A DNA stretch of 64,000 bases, from assembly GCA_014549065.1 (NCBI GenBank), contig JACDOX010000038.1, forward strand, positions 3,169,719-3,233,718, read 5' to 3'. This DNA is from Cardinalis cardinalis (taxonomy: Eukaryota > Chordata > Aves > Passeriformes > Cardinalidae). Shown here one piece after another: positions 36,485 to 48,720 of the stretch (position 1 is its first letter; each line of letters starts with the position of its first letter). A model generated the notes under the pieces. It had not been told where the DNA came from. It did no database searches and saw only the letters and a program-made list of their open reading frames with translations. Position numbers and translations under genes: made by a program.

Positions 36485-36800
36485 CTGGAGGAGGCTCTGC
36501 CTGGCAGGCTTGAAGGAAGGAGGGGAAGATGCAGGAGGAAGGTGGAAAAGGAGCTGAGAAAGAGACGAGAGGCAGACATGGTAGGGGTGAATAAGGTACG
36601 GTGGGACCAAGGAGTGGTGAGACAAGGAGGTAACAGGTAGATGGAGATGGAGAAGGTGTACAAGAGGGACAGGCTGAAAGGACNTGGGGAAGAAATGGCT
36701 ACAGTGGAAAGAATGGGATGATAAAGGGACAAAGGGAACAGCAAGGGAAAGGAATGAGTGCAGGGGTGAAGGCTCTCTGAGAGGAGGTGGGGAGTAAGTC
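36485..36800. repeat. Purine-rich tract in the ELFN2 3' UTR
   Basis: A long A/G-biased stretch on the + strand (GGAGG, GAAGG and GAGAAAG runs). The antisense 190-residue open frame across it is Ser/Pro/Leu-rich because of this bias and is not a gene. Confidence 0.6.
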
Positions 36801-38169
36801 AGCAGTGCCTGGAGAAAACAATCTGAGCAGACTTCATGATGAGCTGTGACCCCTCTCTGTAGGGCAGAGCTCAGTGCTACNGGGTGGGCAGCTGCCATCT
36901 GGGTAGGAGCTGGACCCAGGGCCCCAAAAGCGCACTTGCCATGCTTGTTGCTGACTGGAAAGCTCAGCTACNTCAGGAAGGACACACAGCCTGGAGAACA
37001 TCCCTTCCACCATCACCACCTCCTTCCACACAAGATGCAGTCAAGAAGAGCCTCCTGGAGTCGTGTCCTCTTGCTGGAGCCAGCCTGCTGCCATTCCACN
37101 GTCTGAGCAGGAGGGAACCTCCTCAGGGTGGCTTGGTGTGGGACAGACACTTTGTGCCACGCCCCATCGGGCTATGGGGGTTTCTTGTAGGGCTGGTGGA
37201 GGCTGCCGCACCTCAGCCCTGCCCTGCCCACCTGGTCTGAGCAGGTGTTTTTGGCTCCTTCCCTGGAGAAGGGGCAGAGGGGAGCATCGGTTGTGTCCCC
37301 CCTACACACGCACGCATTCCCAGCCCTGTCCCTCAGCCGCTTTGGCCTTGTACTGTGAGGGGCGTTCTTGGTCTGCCTGCCCTTGGCTGTGCCCCCACAC
37401 GCCCTGGGGAGGTGTCTCTGTCCCTCTCCCCGGCCATCCTACTGGGGCAGCTCTCTGCAGGGCTGCCCCAACCCACCCCGTCCCTGAGCGGAGAGAGGGC
37501 GTCCTCTGCCTGGCTTCTCCTTCTCCCTCTTCTCCTGCTCCTTCTCCCTGCCCCACCAGGGATCGAGTTCCCTCCTCCCCCTGTATGGCTCCCTCCGATG
37601 CCCCATCCCCGGTGTTCGGCTTGGCCTTTGCCTCCCCATAACTACCACCGCCACTGTGAGGCCTTGCTCCTGGCTGGCCTGTCCCACCTTCCTGCTCTCC
37701 ACCTTCCCAGGGGGAAGAGGAAGAGCCTGTCCGGGTCAGGCCAGACCCTCCAGGGCTGGTACGGCTGGTCCATCCACAAGCACAGCGTCTGGGGTGAGGG
37801 GGTGGGAAGGGGCGGGCAGCTGCCGGGCACAGAGAAGGGGGTGTCAGCCCGTGAATGTAAGGAAGGGCCTGGGAGGCAGCTGCTGGGACTGGCTCCTTGT
37901 GGCCTCTTTGGTGTTCCTCCTTCCGTAACAACCCTGTGACCCCCCGGTTGTGTATGGACAAATTTAAGTTGGAGTTACGTTCTTTACTTTCTCCTTTTTA
38001 AAAAAATTTCTTTTCTTTTCTTCTTTTAGAATTGTATTTCTTTCTTGTTCTTTTCTTTCTTTTTTTTTTCTCTCTTTCCTTCTTTTCCTGTTTTAAAACT
38101 GAATGGCACGAAATCATTTTTCCTCAACTCGGAGATTCCTGTATGGAGAAAATCAATTTCTATATTTGC

Positions 38170-38175
38170 AATAAA
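38170..38175 (+). terminator. ELFN2: Probable distal poly(A) signal of ELFN2
   Basis: Canonical AATAAA in an AT-rich setting, with a TGTA (CFIm-type) motif at 38140-38143 upstream and T/G-richer sequence from about 38247 downstream. A-rich sequence follows at once (38185-38240), so cDNA primed with oligo-dT could also misprime here. Confidence 0.6.
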
Positions 38176-38292
38176 TTTCTTATTTAAAAAAAACAAAACC
38201 AAGAAAAAAACCTAAAAAAAAAATCAACAAGCAAAAACTACAAAAAGCTGGTTCTGAGTCCTTTTGTTCCAGACTTGTCTGGTAGAGAAGGT

Positions 38293-38410
38293 GGGATGGG
38301 ATGGGATGGGATGGGATGGGATGGGATGGGATGGGATGGGATGGGATGGGATGGGATGGGATGGGATGGGATGGGATGGGATGGGATGGGATGGGANGGG
38401 ATNGGATGGG
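38293..38410. repeat. GGGAT pentanucleotide microsatellite (about 23 units)
   Basis: A nearly perfect GGGAT array of 118 bp with two N-containing units at the 3' end (N at 38397 and 38403). It gives over 20 GGG runs spaced by two bases on the + strand, an ideal G-quadruplex repeat, and CCC runs on the other strand. It begins 118 bases after the AATAAA at 38175. Open frames on both strands through it are periodic artefacts. Confidence 0.97.
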
Positions 38411-38799
38411 AGGAAACAGGGCAGGGTGAAACTGAGAGAGTTGGGTCAGGGCATGGGAAGATTGTCCCAGGCACCCAGTGGTCACTTACTTCTCCCAAAC
38501 ACACTGTTTCTCTTTCCTTGGCTGTTTCCTGTTTTGGACACCAAATTATTTTCACCCAGTCGTCAGTTCTGTCATGATTACCAGCCCTTTCCTACACCAG
38601 TCTGCACCCAGGTGCTGCCCCAGCCAGGGCAGGCAGGCAGCTCTGCCTGGGTGTAAGGCAGAGCTTCCTTGCCCATGACCTACACAAGAAATCCTCTGTC
38701 TGAGCTCCAGAGCTCTCTGGAGGAAGGCAATCCAAGGCAGGCGATCCAGCCGTGGGTAATGACTGAGCAATCTGTAGCCTAATCCACCAGCAGATATCC
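38411..38799. other. Non-coding stretch after the GGGAT array
   Basis: No gene recognised between the microsatellite and the next AT-rich island. Confidence 0.45.
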
Positions 38800-38940
38800 T
38801 GATCTCAGCGCTTCCTAAGCATCAATATTTAAAGTCAAGAATACAGCCAGCAAATCCATGCCTATTGGTGCATTTATACACATAATTAGGCCAATTTGTG
38901 TATGGTGACATAGCAGCCATTCCCTTGCATGTCTTGTCTC
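38800..38940. promoter_or_regulatory. Candidate conserved non-coding element
   Basis: Unique AT-balanced sequence with ATCAATATTTAAAG, ACATAATTAGGCC and GCATTTATAC strings (homeodomain and MEF2-like cores) lies within 700 bases of the ELFN2 3' end. Its texture resembles conserved vertebrate elements. Conservation cannot be tested here. Confidence 0.28.
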
Positions 38941-41900
38941 TTCTCTGCCTCCTGTTTCTTAATGTTTCTAGTTTCTCCTGAGAATGGTATGGCTCCTTGG
39001 CTCAGAAGGTTTCTTTTTTTTTGCACTTGCACATCCAGCTCTGATTAGACAAATCTAGCCATGGCTTTTAGGCTTCGTTATTGATATGCTGAGCTCACAG
39101 CCTCTGCTCCTTGTGTAGCAAAAGACAGGAATTAATGGTTCTAGGGAGTTGTGACTATGGACACAACAGCTCCTGGATATATATGCTGCAGTAGCTGATG
39201 ACTCTTATTAATGTTTGAATTGATTTGAGAGCAAACCTAGGAGCAGATGCTACTACAGGGAGATGCTTCACAGTCTGACACGTTCTCCACTGGACTTGGG
39301 AAGAATGATTGAGTTTGGGAAGGAATGGTGCTGGTCTGTGTATCTCTGGAGGGTGGACAATGGTGCATGACAAAGAGGAGCTCTTCTGGGGTTAATCAGA
39401 ACTTCATTTGCTTGGTGGAAAGGTGGATGTTTCAGTCAAAGTGATGTTCCTGGCATCTGCATCTCTGCAGTGCAGGGATTCAGGCCTTCAGAGACAGGGA
39501 ATCTCAGATCTTGGGAGGAATTAATGCATAAATTATAAAGAGGCATAATCTAATCAGTAGAGAGCCCCCATGCTGTTTATTTTGTTGCTAAATTCGATTT
39601 TGTCTCCACAGTCCTTGCATTTCATTTGGTTGCTCTGCCACAGGGATGAGAAAGGACAAGATGTATTTGCAAATGCTGTCTAGGGGGAGCAGGAAGCTTT
39701 GGGAAGGGAAGACTGTCAGGGCTGAAGACAGGTGAAGACTGTTGGGCTAAGGGGGCATGGAGGAACTGTAGCCAGCCCTCTGAGCCAAAATGATTTGTGG
39801 TGAAAGAGTTAAGCAGTGCTTGTATTTAAACAGCCTTTGGCTGAGTCCAGTCAGAGAGCTTAAGAGTCCTCTGCTTTGCACACTGTTGTGTGAGATGGTG
39901 TGTGTCCAGAGAAGGCATGAGGTGTGAGCTGTGTCTGTGTTTCTGCATTATTCTCTCAAGTGCCTTTGGATGTAACTGTGTCCAACAGACTGCAGTTACT
40001 GCAGCACACCACACTGACCTTTGTCTCCAGAACCTGCCTGGTGGACCATGATGTCTGCATCATGGAGTGAGAGAAGGGCCCAGGGCTGTGGACAGGGAAG
40101 TGGCTGCAGTGTGCAGTGTGAGGGTGGCCAGAGTGAGTTGGCCTGCTAAGCAAACCCACCCTGAGGAAGAACAGGGGTTCTTGCACAGCCTCATTATTTG
40201 GTTGGCTGCAGACTCAGGAAGACTGTTTCGTATTTTCTTGTGGTTGGTTTGTGCTGATGTGGTTCTTTTCCACCCTTATGAAGTTCAGTGACTTATCCAA
40301 GCCATAATTTGCTGCAGCACAGAAAGACCTGACTTAGCCCCAGAGCCTTTTGCTGGAAGTCATATGGCACGGTTGTCACCTCTTTGCCCATGTGGATATG
40401 TGCATGTGCCTCTGTGTTGCGGTACCGACAGGCAAGTAGGCAACATTGCCCTCTTCTGGACTGACTGTAGGCACTGGAAGAGCATCTCTGATGGAATGGC
40501 AGATCAATCCTCCTTCCACTGCAGAGCGAACAACCTTTCTGGGTCTTGATTTCCCATCCAAATCTTGGTGGCTTTTACAATAGCCAGCTTGGATTAGAGG
40601 ATACTTTTCTGCAGCACTAAGGGCCTGGACATCCTGAGCCATCATGACTCCTAAGAGAGCAGAGTGAGGAATGTCTCCTCTCCAGATAATGTTGACTCCA
40701 ATGGAACCAGCAGCTCTGAAGGGCAGTGAACACATGGTTGAAGGTGTGAGGGTCGTGCTGCTGACCTTTGTCCTGAGGGCTGTCTCTCAAGGGGATGAGC
40801 AGTGCTAGGGAATGGTCAGGCTAACATCTTTCCCCATGTCTTGGATGCCTTTTCAATTAAAACACAAATGTGTGTATTGTGCAGAGCTGGAGGACAGACT
40901 GAGAGCTACACAGAGCCCAAGGGGATTTGGGATTTTAAGTGCACAGGCCATGCTCACCTGTAGCAGGGGAGCAGAGGATGTCACTGAACAATCTCTATAC
41001 TTTCCTTCTGACCCTTGAAGGAAACACAAACTGAGACAAAGAAAACCCAACCAGCCTGAAAGTGAAATATTTAGGAGTGAAAGGATAAGAGAGATGAAAT
41101 GTAGACTTGAATACTTTTATAAAGGTGCCCTTGCACTGTTAAGATGATGGCTAAATCACTATCACTGGTGGTCCCCTACAGCGACAAACCTGAGATTCTG
41201 CCACAGCTTTGGTGGGACTATGGCAGTGTGCAGAACTGCTCCATTCCTTGGCTTCCCAAATATTCAACAGGGATCTTGTCAGGCTCCTTGGAACGGGGTC
41301 TGTCTCTCACAACATGGTTATGTGATACCTCTTACAGTAGGATTGCCAGGCTCCTCAGGGACTGGCAGTTAACATGCATTCCCAAAGGAGAAAGGAATGG
41401 CATCTAAAATGAGTCCGAGGAGCTGTATTGGTGACTCCTGCTAAGCAAGGCAGAAGTAAGCAGGTGCCCAGCCAATGCTACTGTGGAAAATGAATCAAAG
41501 GCCTCATCACTTTTTAAATAAGAAACACTTCAAAAAAGAAAAGTATTCTGCTCCATCCTTCTGTTGCCAGAAAGGGCATCATTAAGAATTCATNGTAACT
41601 TCTGCACCCAATTTTCCGGCCCGGTGCCTTGTCCCACTTGTCTTGCTCCAGCTCCAAAGACAGTGGAGGCTCTGCCATGAGTGTCGAGGCACAAATGGAA
41701 CCTGAATANTAAGATGAAACCTGAAGAATGGCTGGGGGGATCTGGGGACCTCTGGGGAGAAGGGGCTGAAGGAGGGAAAAGCATAGCCAGGTGTGGAGCA
41801 TGAGGAAGGGTCAGACTTGCTCACAGACTTGGGAGCAAATAGGCACAAACCTGCCTCAGCTGCCTGCTGTCGCCAGACCACAACNCACGCCTGGGGATTT

Positions 41901-42026
41901 CTTTCTACTCTGTTCTTTCCCTTCCTGAACATCTGGAGTTGATGACTGGGGATTCCTAACATCCAAAAATGGCACCGTTGGACTGAGGTCCTGAGCTGCA
42001 AGACAGTGATGCAGCTGACAAAGGTG
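38941..42026. other. Non-coding stretch with no recognised gene
   Basis: Short overlapping frames only. No exon of a known downstream neighbour was recognised on either strand. Confidence 0.45.
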
Positions 42027-42117
42027 GCCAAGCCAAGCCAAGCCAAGCCAAGCCAAGCCAAGCCAAGCCAAGCCAAGCCAAGCCAAGCCAAGCCAAGCCA
42101 AGCCAAGGCAAGCCAAG
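42027..42117. repeat. AGCCA pentanucleotide microsatellite (about 18 units)
   Basis: A near-perfect GCCAA/AGCCA array with one changed unit near its 3' end (AAGGCAAG at about 42104-42111). The antisense frame reads as a Trp-Leu-Gly-Leu-Ala periodic peptide inside a 218-residue open frame, an artefact of the 5-base period. Confidence 0.97.
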
Positions 42118-43925
42118 CTGTGCCATGGGGTGGATTCAGCTGGACAAGGAGGTGCAGGTTAAATCTATAAAGGCTGCAGTGGCGGTGCCTGGTGTGTGTG
42201 AGTGCCTTCAGATAAAGAAAGTGGCGGCTTAATGTCATGATACCTGCTTGTCTGGAGGAAAAGGGGCTTCATTTTGGGCTTTGCTCAGATTGGGAATTGG
42301 GCCAGAAGACACTTGAAATCCCAGCTTCTCATCCCTTTATGATAAGTGGGGAAAGATCTGTTGCCTCCATTTCACTACTGTACATTTTCTGTCTTGTGTC
42401 ACTGTCAGCNACAAAATTTCCTACCTGTGACACCTGCTTCTCTTTCTCTCTACTTCTCTATTGGCAGCCAAGGAGATGATTGGTATTTTTGACTCTGTCT
42501 GTTGAGCCCTTTGTGCCAGGAGCTGCCAGATGAAGCTGTGAAGTATATAGTAAGGGTTAATTAGAGGCTTTTCAGGGCCATATTACCATATCCATGAGAG
42601 TGGTGCCCTCCTTTTTGGGCCATTGTAGGAAACAGTGCTTATGGGGAAGAGGAGCAAGGAGGTGTCAGTGGCATTGATGGTGGTTGTGGTGGCCAGGAAA
42701 AAGATATTCTGGCTCCTTAGTGGCACTAGAGGTGCTGGGTGGAGCACAAAACTCAGGAGAGAGAGAAGCAACATTGGACACAGACTGGTAGGGTGGAGGT
42801 GANGGGTTTTCAAACTCCTGTAGAGCTGTGAGCTGATGTTGGAGGGGTAGCTGGGTGCCAGATCCCTCACTGGTCCTTCTTCCTCCCTCCACTGCTGCAG
42901 GGAGCTGAGCTAGAAGGTAGAACTTGCCAGGGCAATGTCCGGAGAAAGCAAGGCTTGAGGGACCTCTGAAAAGCACTCAGCACCCATGACTGCCAGGGGA
43001 CAGCTCTGCTCCTGGGTGAGTAGTCTGCTTCTCTAAGAAGGCATCATGGGCCCAATCCTGCCTCTCTAAGAATATTGTNCTGCCTGTGACTGAGTGTGCA
43101 GCAGGGGGAGAGCACCAGCTCAGTGGTGGAGCGTGAGAGGGAGAGAGGGGATGCGCCAGGTTTTGCTGTTCCTGTTGTCTCAGAGCTCCTCTGTCTACAT
43201 CTGCCTTCACTCTGCATGTGCTGGGTTGTTTGACCTTGGGGCTGATGAGGAGACCCTGCTCCCTCACTCCCTCCCAGATGCTGTACAGAGAATGGGCAGT
43301 GATTTCCCCAGCCCTGTTGTACAGTGTGTGTGCCTGAAGGTGAAACTGCCTGAGGCACCACAGCCAGCCCAGAAAGAAGATTTAGATGACAGATCTCCTT
43401 CCTGCTTTCAATTGTTGCTATGCAGGGATGCTTTGAAGTGGTTGGATTTGCCAGCACAGCCTCTCTACACCCCCATGCCCTCTCAGAGGAATAAGAAACT
43501 CATTGCTTGAAGGCCTTGGAGCCATCACTTTGGCATATTATGGAGTCTTCCACTGAAAAGTATAATNTGCAAGGTCACTACATCTGTGAATTCACACAGT
43601 TACAGCATATTACACTGTCCTGGAGCTGAAGAAATGGAAGAACTCCCCTCTGGCTCTGGGGGAGGAATGGACTTGCCTGGGTCTCTTGGCGAGTGACATT
43701 CCTCGTTCCCCAGATAGAGTTCATGAAACTCCTTTGGAAATGGAAGAGATTTGTCTCCCTTGGTTTTTCTTCACACCACTAAATCCCAAGTCTGGTCAGT
43801 GTGGTGGATGCACATGATGGCAGCCAAACTTCTGGGCTTCTTCTGCCTGGCTACCTGTGACAACCAGTAACACCCAAACACTGTCAGAACAGGACACAGG
43901 GTCTCCTCTCACCTCTGATTTACCT
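42118..43925. other. Non-coding stretch with no recognised gene
   Basis: Nothing recognisable; overlapping open frames lie on opposite strands around 42.6-43.5 kb. Confidence 0.45.
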
Positions 43926-44225
43926 TCTAGGCCATCAGCTCCCTCCTCCTTTCCTGCAGATTATGCTTTCCTCACATCTTTAACCACTCCCTTCACACTC
44001 TCCTTTTTTCCTGTTTTCTCTGTTCTCCACCTTCCTTCACTGACCCTCACCTCTCTGTTCACTGGGGAATAATGATTTATTCTATCTCTCCTCCCCTTCA
44101 CTTTCTTGATATTTTCTCTCACCATCTTCCATCTGTTATCCTTTTCCCATTTCTCCATTTCTTTCCTTCCATTCAACCTTCTCTGTCTCCTCCCATGTCC
44201 ACATATTTTCCCCTCTCATATAACG
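43926..44225. repeat. Long pyrimidine-rich tract
   Basis: About 300 bases with a strong C/T excess on the + strand, broken by a short ATAATGATTTATT island near 44070. It is followed about 120 bases later by an A-rich run. Such tracts can form triplex DNA. Confidence 0.7.
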
Positions 44226-44345
44226 TCTAATATAATTCCTCACATCTTGAGTCATCCAGACCTGCAAGGAAATGGTTTCCCACAGGGAAACATAATGTGA
44301 GAAAAATCTTTATGCACCAAAAATTAAATATTGACCATATGGGGT

Positions 44346-44392
44346 GGAAAAAAAAAAGGAAAAAAAAAGGCAAAAAAAAAGCAAAAGGCAGC
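44346..44392. repeat. A-rich low-complexity run
   Basis: Runs of seven to ten A separated by GG or GC. No recognisable retroelement body precedes it, so I do not call it an insertion tail. Confidence 0.85.
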
Positions 44393-47300
44393 TCATTGTT
44401 CAGAAAGGGATGAAAAAAGCCAAAACTTGGAGTTTTTCTCGAGCAATATTCACGACTGGGTTTAGAGCATTTCTGCCTCAATGTGCACTGCAAGTGCTGC
44501 TGAGGTTCTCAGGCACTACAGTGGGGCCAACCTGCACAGCCCTGGGGCAGACAGAAGGGGGAATCTGGGGGGAAGCTGAGATACAATCAGTGCATGAAAC
44601 AAACTTAGTGTGTGAGTCAGCTGGGTATTCTCTGCTGCAGGCACTTCTGAGGTGNTGTCTCTGCCCAAATTACTGCAGCAGTGACTCTTTCAGAAATGGC
44701 TGTGGTTGTGGGGCTGGAAGGGCAGGGGGCCTCTTCTAACACNGTGCCACACCATCAGACCTAGGAGCCTGGTGAACACTCAAACCCTCCCTGGAAAGTA
44801 CTTCCAGGAGGGATCAAGCACCTTGCCCTACAGACACATTTCCCTGCTGGATCTCCAGATTGTTTTCAGCTGTAACCAGCTTCTTCCACACCCCGACCCC
44901 AGAGGTGACCTGCTGCAGTGCCTGAGCGTCACCCACAGGCTGGAATTTCTCAACAAAGACTGCAGTACAGAGGAAGTCAGATTTGGGCAGAGGCAACACC
45001 TCAGAAATGACTGAAGGAGAGAAAGTAACATACTGTTCTTGCAGGCAGGGGACAGACTCAGCACCACACATAATGACTCAGAGAGCAGCTTTGGTGGGCA
45101 GAGAAAGAAAATCTCAATGAATCCCACAGGCCTTTCTGTTTCAGTGATCTATTAAACAAACCACACCTCTATGTACAGCAAGTACAGCCTTAATCCCATG
45201 TGATCCTGATATTTTTAGCAGCTTGCTCATGGGACTTATTGCTTCAATAACAGGAGNCCTAAAGCCAGAGCCCAAAGATTCCTAGTTAATAGGTGGATCT
45301 CAGGTGAAAACCCAGGTCTGCAGGTGCTGCAGTGAGACACACAAGATGTTTGATTACAAGAAAAACATCTTGGGATCTAGCTGAGCAAGCTGTTCTGCAG
45401 CTGGATCTTAGGCTAATTCACTGTGTGACCCTGTTGGGATCCATGGACATGGGGAGAGGTTGGAGAGGCAGGCATCTGCTTCATCAGTGCTTGGGACAAG
45501 GGTGGTGGAGCAGAGCTGGATCCTGATGCACACTGAGGCTGCATCCAGGCAGGAGATTGGGAAAGGAGCTGGCAGCATGGTAGCAGTGGGATGTGCCTTC
45601 CAGCAGAGACCTTGGGAGGGTGTGATGTTTCTCTGCAGAGCACCAGGTCTCTCCCCAGCTGATCCCAGGCCAAGCTGAGTGTTCTGCTGAGGGGCAGAGT
45701 CTGCCATTGCTGCAGAGGCTGTGGCTGTGNTGCCTGTGTGAGGATCTGGGACCAGGCTCTGGGGCTGCAGCTGGGCTCCTTTGCTCTGTGATGTGGAGCG
45801 TGTGCTTCCACCTGCTGTTATGAGGGGATTTGGTGGGCAGGAAAGGATTCCCCTGATGGGTCAGCTCCTTCTACTGTCACCACCTGGAACCATGTGCACA
45901 GAGGAGATTCCTTGGATCTGCACCAGGGTTCCTTGGACAGCACACATCCAGAAGGCTCTTGCCAGAGACGTTCCCTGCAGACAGCCATGGCATCAGGCTT
46001 TCTCATCCTCCAGATGGGGCAGCCCTCACTGCTTACTCCTCCATTGCTGGGGTCTCAGGCCAGAAAAAGGCCCACTGGAGGAAGGCACAGGTTTGCTGGT
46101 CTCTGTATGATCATCTCCAGGTGACCACCAGGCAGAAGCAGCAAATTTATCTTCACAGGGACCACGACCTTTCTTCAAATGAAGGAAATATTTTGTGGAA
46201 AAGCAGCAGAAAATTTGCCATATCAGCATGAATCAAAGCTGTCTGCATTTTCTCCTCCACTGAGGATTCTAAAATTACAAATGATCTGAAGAAGGCAAAC
46301 AAGGCAAAAGTAGTGGCTACTCCTTCCCAAGTGAGAACATTGAGTATCCTTGAAATGATTAAGCATCTAGTTTAAGAGAAAATTCAAGAAAAAGTATCAT
46401 AGTAAAGAAATGGCTGATGAAATTCCTCACCAAAATGTTTAAACCAAATTTCTGGAAGTCTTTGAAGTGGTGTTGGCCAGTATTAAGGAGAGAGGGAGAG
46501 CACTGGGACAGCTGGACCTGCATTACAATCCAGTACATCCGTTCTTCTGCATTGTTGCACATCTTATCCAACCTCTGTCAGCCTTGTGCCCAGGTCTGCC
46601 CAGCAAGGCTGCTGCGATGCTCTGACATGCCAGGGAACTGTTAGCCTGATACTAAGATCATCTGACAGACCTGAGGGGAAGAGAGCTGCATTTGAAACTT
46701 CCCAGCATTGCAGCAGTGAGACTCAGAACAGAGTTTCTGCAGCTGCTGTTTCCAGTTCTCCCAGCTCACAGTTTAGAAATGCATAAAATTCAGATCTTAA
46801 AACTATTTGGTGTGGGCCAAAAGGGCAAGTGGGATGTACAGGTAGAAAAAAAGTTTAAATGTACATAGCAGCAATCAGACAAATGAACAGGAGAAGGGAC
46901 TGCATTTAGCTTGGGTTTCTTGTCGAATAAAAACATACAAGGCAGTACACCTCTGGAGACACGCTCGCCTTGGGGACCAGAGTGCCCACATAGGCAGGTG
47001 TTGTCACCAANACCAGGCACATCAGAGGACATGAGAGGGGGACAGCCATGGCAGGGAGTCCTGCCATCCACCAGGGCAGTGGAATCCTCTAAGCAGCAAA
47101 ATTTGCCTTGTGACAAGAATGCTGGTGTCAGTGATTGCTGACACAGGAGTATGTATGGGAAGTGGTAGGATAGAAAAACCCCAAGATTTTATTGGTGGAA
47201 ACAGACAAGGAGAAAGTTGAAACACATGGCTTCATGACCTAAAGCCCCTTCTGAACAAGGATAGGTCTTGAGACAGGAAAGTCCCTGTGGGATTGACCCT

Positions 47301-47524
47301 GGGAGGTGTCAGGCTATACTGGATCTTGACCTTGTTTGCAGTTGGCTGCAGGTCCTCTCTCGAGCAGATGGCAGGCACGCTCTGCACCGCTCACCCGTGG
47401 GACACAGAGCTGAGTGTCCCTGAGTTAACCTCCAGGTGAGCTCCCCATGACTGTCCGGAACCTTAAAAATCACAAGAATACAAAAATATGGGAGGCAAAA
47501 GGAAGGCGTGGGAAATGCTGACTG
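44393..47524. other. Non-coding stretch with no recognised gene
   Basis: No gene recognised. The open frames near 45.4-46.2 kb overlap on both strands and lack domains. Confidence 0.45.
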
Positions 47525-47890
47525 ACTGCTAAATGGGGCAGGTGCCCTGGTGAGACAGGGCATTGAAAACACTGAGGTACTGAGTGGCTTCTCCAGCTCA
47601 GTCTTTAGTAACAATACTGGCCTTCAGAAATGCCAGGGCCCAGAGAAAATACTGGGGGAAAATAGGGAGCAACTTTTCTGATCCAAAGAGGATCAGAAAA
47701 TACTTCAGCAAACTGGACACGTGTAAGTCCATGGGCCCTCATGGGGTGCATCCAGCAGTGCTAAGGAAGCTGGCTGGTGTCATTTCAAGGTCAATCCAAA
47801 TAATCTTTGAACACTTGTGATGAGTAGGAGAAGTGCCTGAGGATGGAGGAATGTAAATGTCACTATGGAAGTCTCAGTTTATAGGAAGTC
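47525..47890 (+). mobile_element. CR1 LINE fragment (start of the reverse transcriptase region)
   Basis: On the + strand the order fits avian CR1: an 'FSSVFSNN'-like block near 47590, a 'SMGPHGVHPAVLRKLA' block at about 47728-47775 (family form: GPDGMHPRVLRELA), then a degraded 'IFE..W..GEVPEDG' segment near 47805-47850. One frame stays open over 47584-47820 and then breaks. The copy lacks the rest of the reverse transcriptase and the 3' end, so it is a dead fragment. It is better preserved than the copy at 2.6 kb and closer to the bird CR1 pattern. Confidence 0.85.
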
Positions 47891-48720
47891 ATGGAAAGTA
47901 CTGTGCCAACTGAAAGGATGGAACTGAAATTCCTCTGTGTTTTAATGGCGTGCTAGAACAGAGGGGTGATGCTGCATGCAGGAATCCATGCATTTCTGAT
48001 TCCTGCCAAGTTGGAACAGTGTTAGTGAGGCAAGGTTTATAGAGGGAGATAAATTAATTTTTTTAGACAAGCCAAATTAAATGTAAAAATGGACAAGCTC
48101 CTTTTTGGACTTGCTGCATTTACCTCCTCCTGTGGGCCTGACAAGCTGTNCATTTATTTGTGCCTGTATCCGAGCTGATCCTTTACACAAACCTTGCTGC
48201 TCCTACCATCTTCAGACATGACACTTGAGCTTAAAATATAAATTCCTAAATTCCTATATTCACAAAGGCCAAGCTGTAAAAGCAACATTCCCTACACTCA
48301 TTGNTGACTTGGGGAGAAGAAGAAACCAAAGATTAAGGATTTGTTTGATGATGTCCTTGCATATGAGTACCCACTGTGATAATCCACACGTGCAGTAAGG
48401 AAGAAGAGGATCAGCTGTTCCTCCAGGTAGTTAACTGCAGTTCAACAGTTAATCTTTCAGAGCTGATCTTTGCTACAGTATGGCTTGTTCTCACATTGAG
48501 CTCACATGGTGCTCAGGTTGACTCATGAACCTGTCACATGCAGGAAGCATCACTTTCTGACAGGTAATAGNGCCAAACAGAGCAGGGTCTAAAGCAAAAC
48601 CCTCGTGGATTTGCCAGTGAAGGCATGTCTTGGTGAATCCTAGGAAAGGGGGCATGTTCTTATGTTTCAGATAAGCCATAAGGGTTTGGCTCTTCCTTGA
48701 GGGAAGGGAACTGAGTCCTG
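47891..48720. other. Non-coding stretch with no recognised gene
   Basis: AT-richer unique sequence, possibly including decayed CR1 at its start. No exon recognised. Confidence 0.4.

Larger units (their letters stand above)
32243..38190 (+). other. ELFN2: ELFN2 3' untranslated region (inferred extent)
   Basis: No credible coding frame follows the TGA at 32240-32242 up to the poly(A) signal at 38170. AATAAA hexamers occur at 32325-32330, 33968-33973, 36377-36382 and 38170-38175, so several mRNA ends are possible. The first is too close to the stop to be a likely main site. The interval includes a CA repeat, a purine-rich tract (about 36485-36800) and a GC-rich block (about 37160-37960) with overlapping open frames on both strands. 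Long 3' UTRs are usual for neuronal adhesion genes. The end point is inferred, not shown by transcript data. Confidence 0.6.

Noticed and set aside
38293..38410. Interstitial telomere sequence
   Set aside because: The unit is GGGAT, five bases, not the six-base vertebrate TTAGGG unit.
38264..38656. Open frames with repeated Trp-Asp-Gly-Met-Gly peptide
   Set aside because: Translation of the GGGAT array. A 5-base repeat without stops stays open in every frame of a strand, so this is not evidence of coding.
41582..42238. 218-residue antisense open frame with a Trp-Leu-Gly-Leu-Ala repeat
   Set aside because: The repeated peptide is the AGCCA microsatellite read in frame; the rest has no domain.
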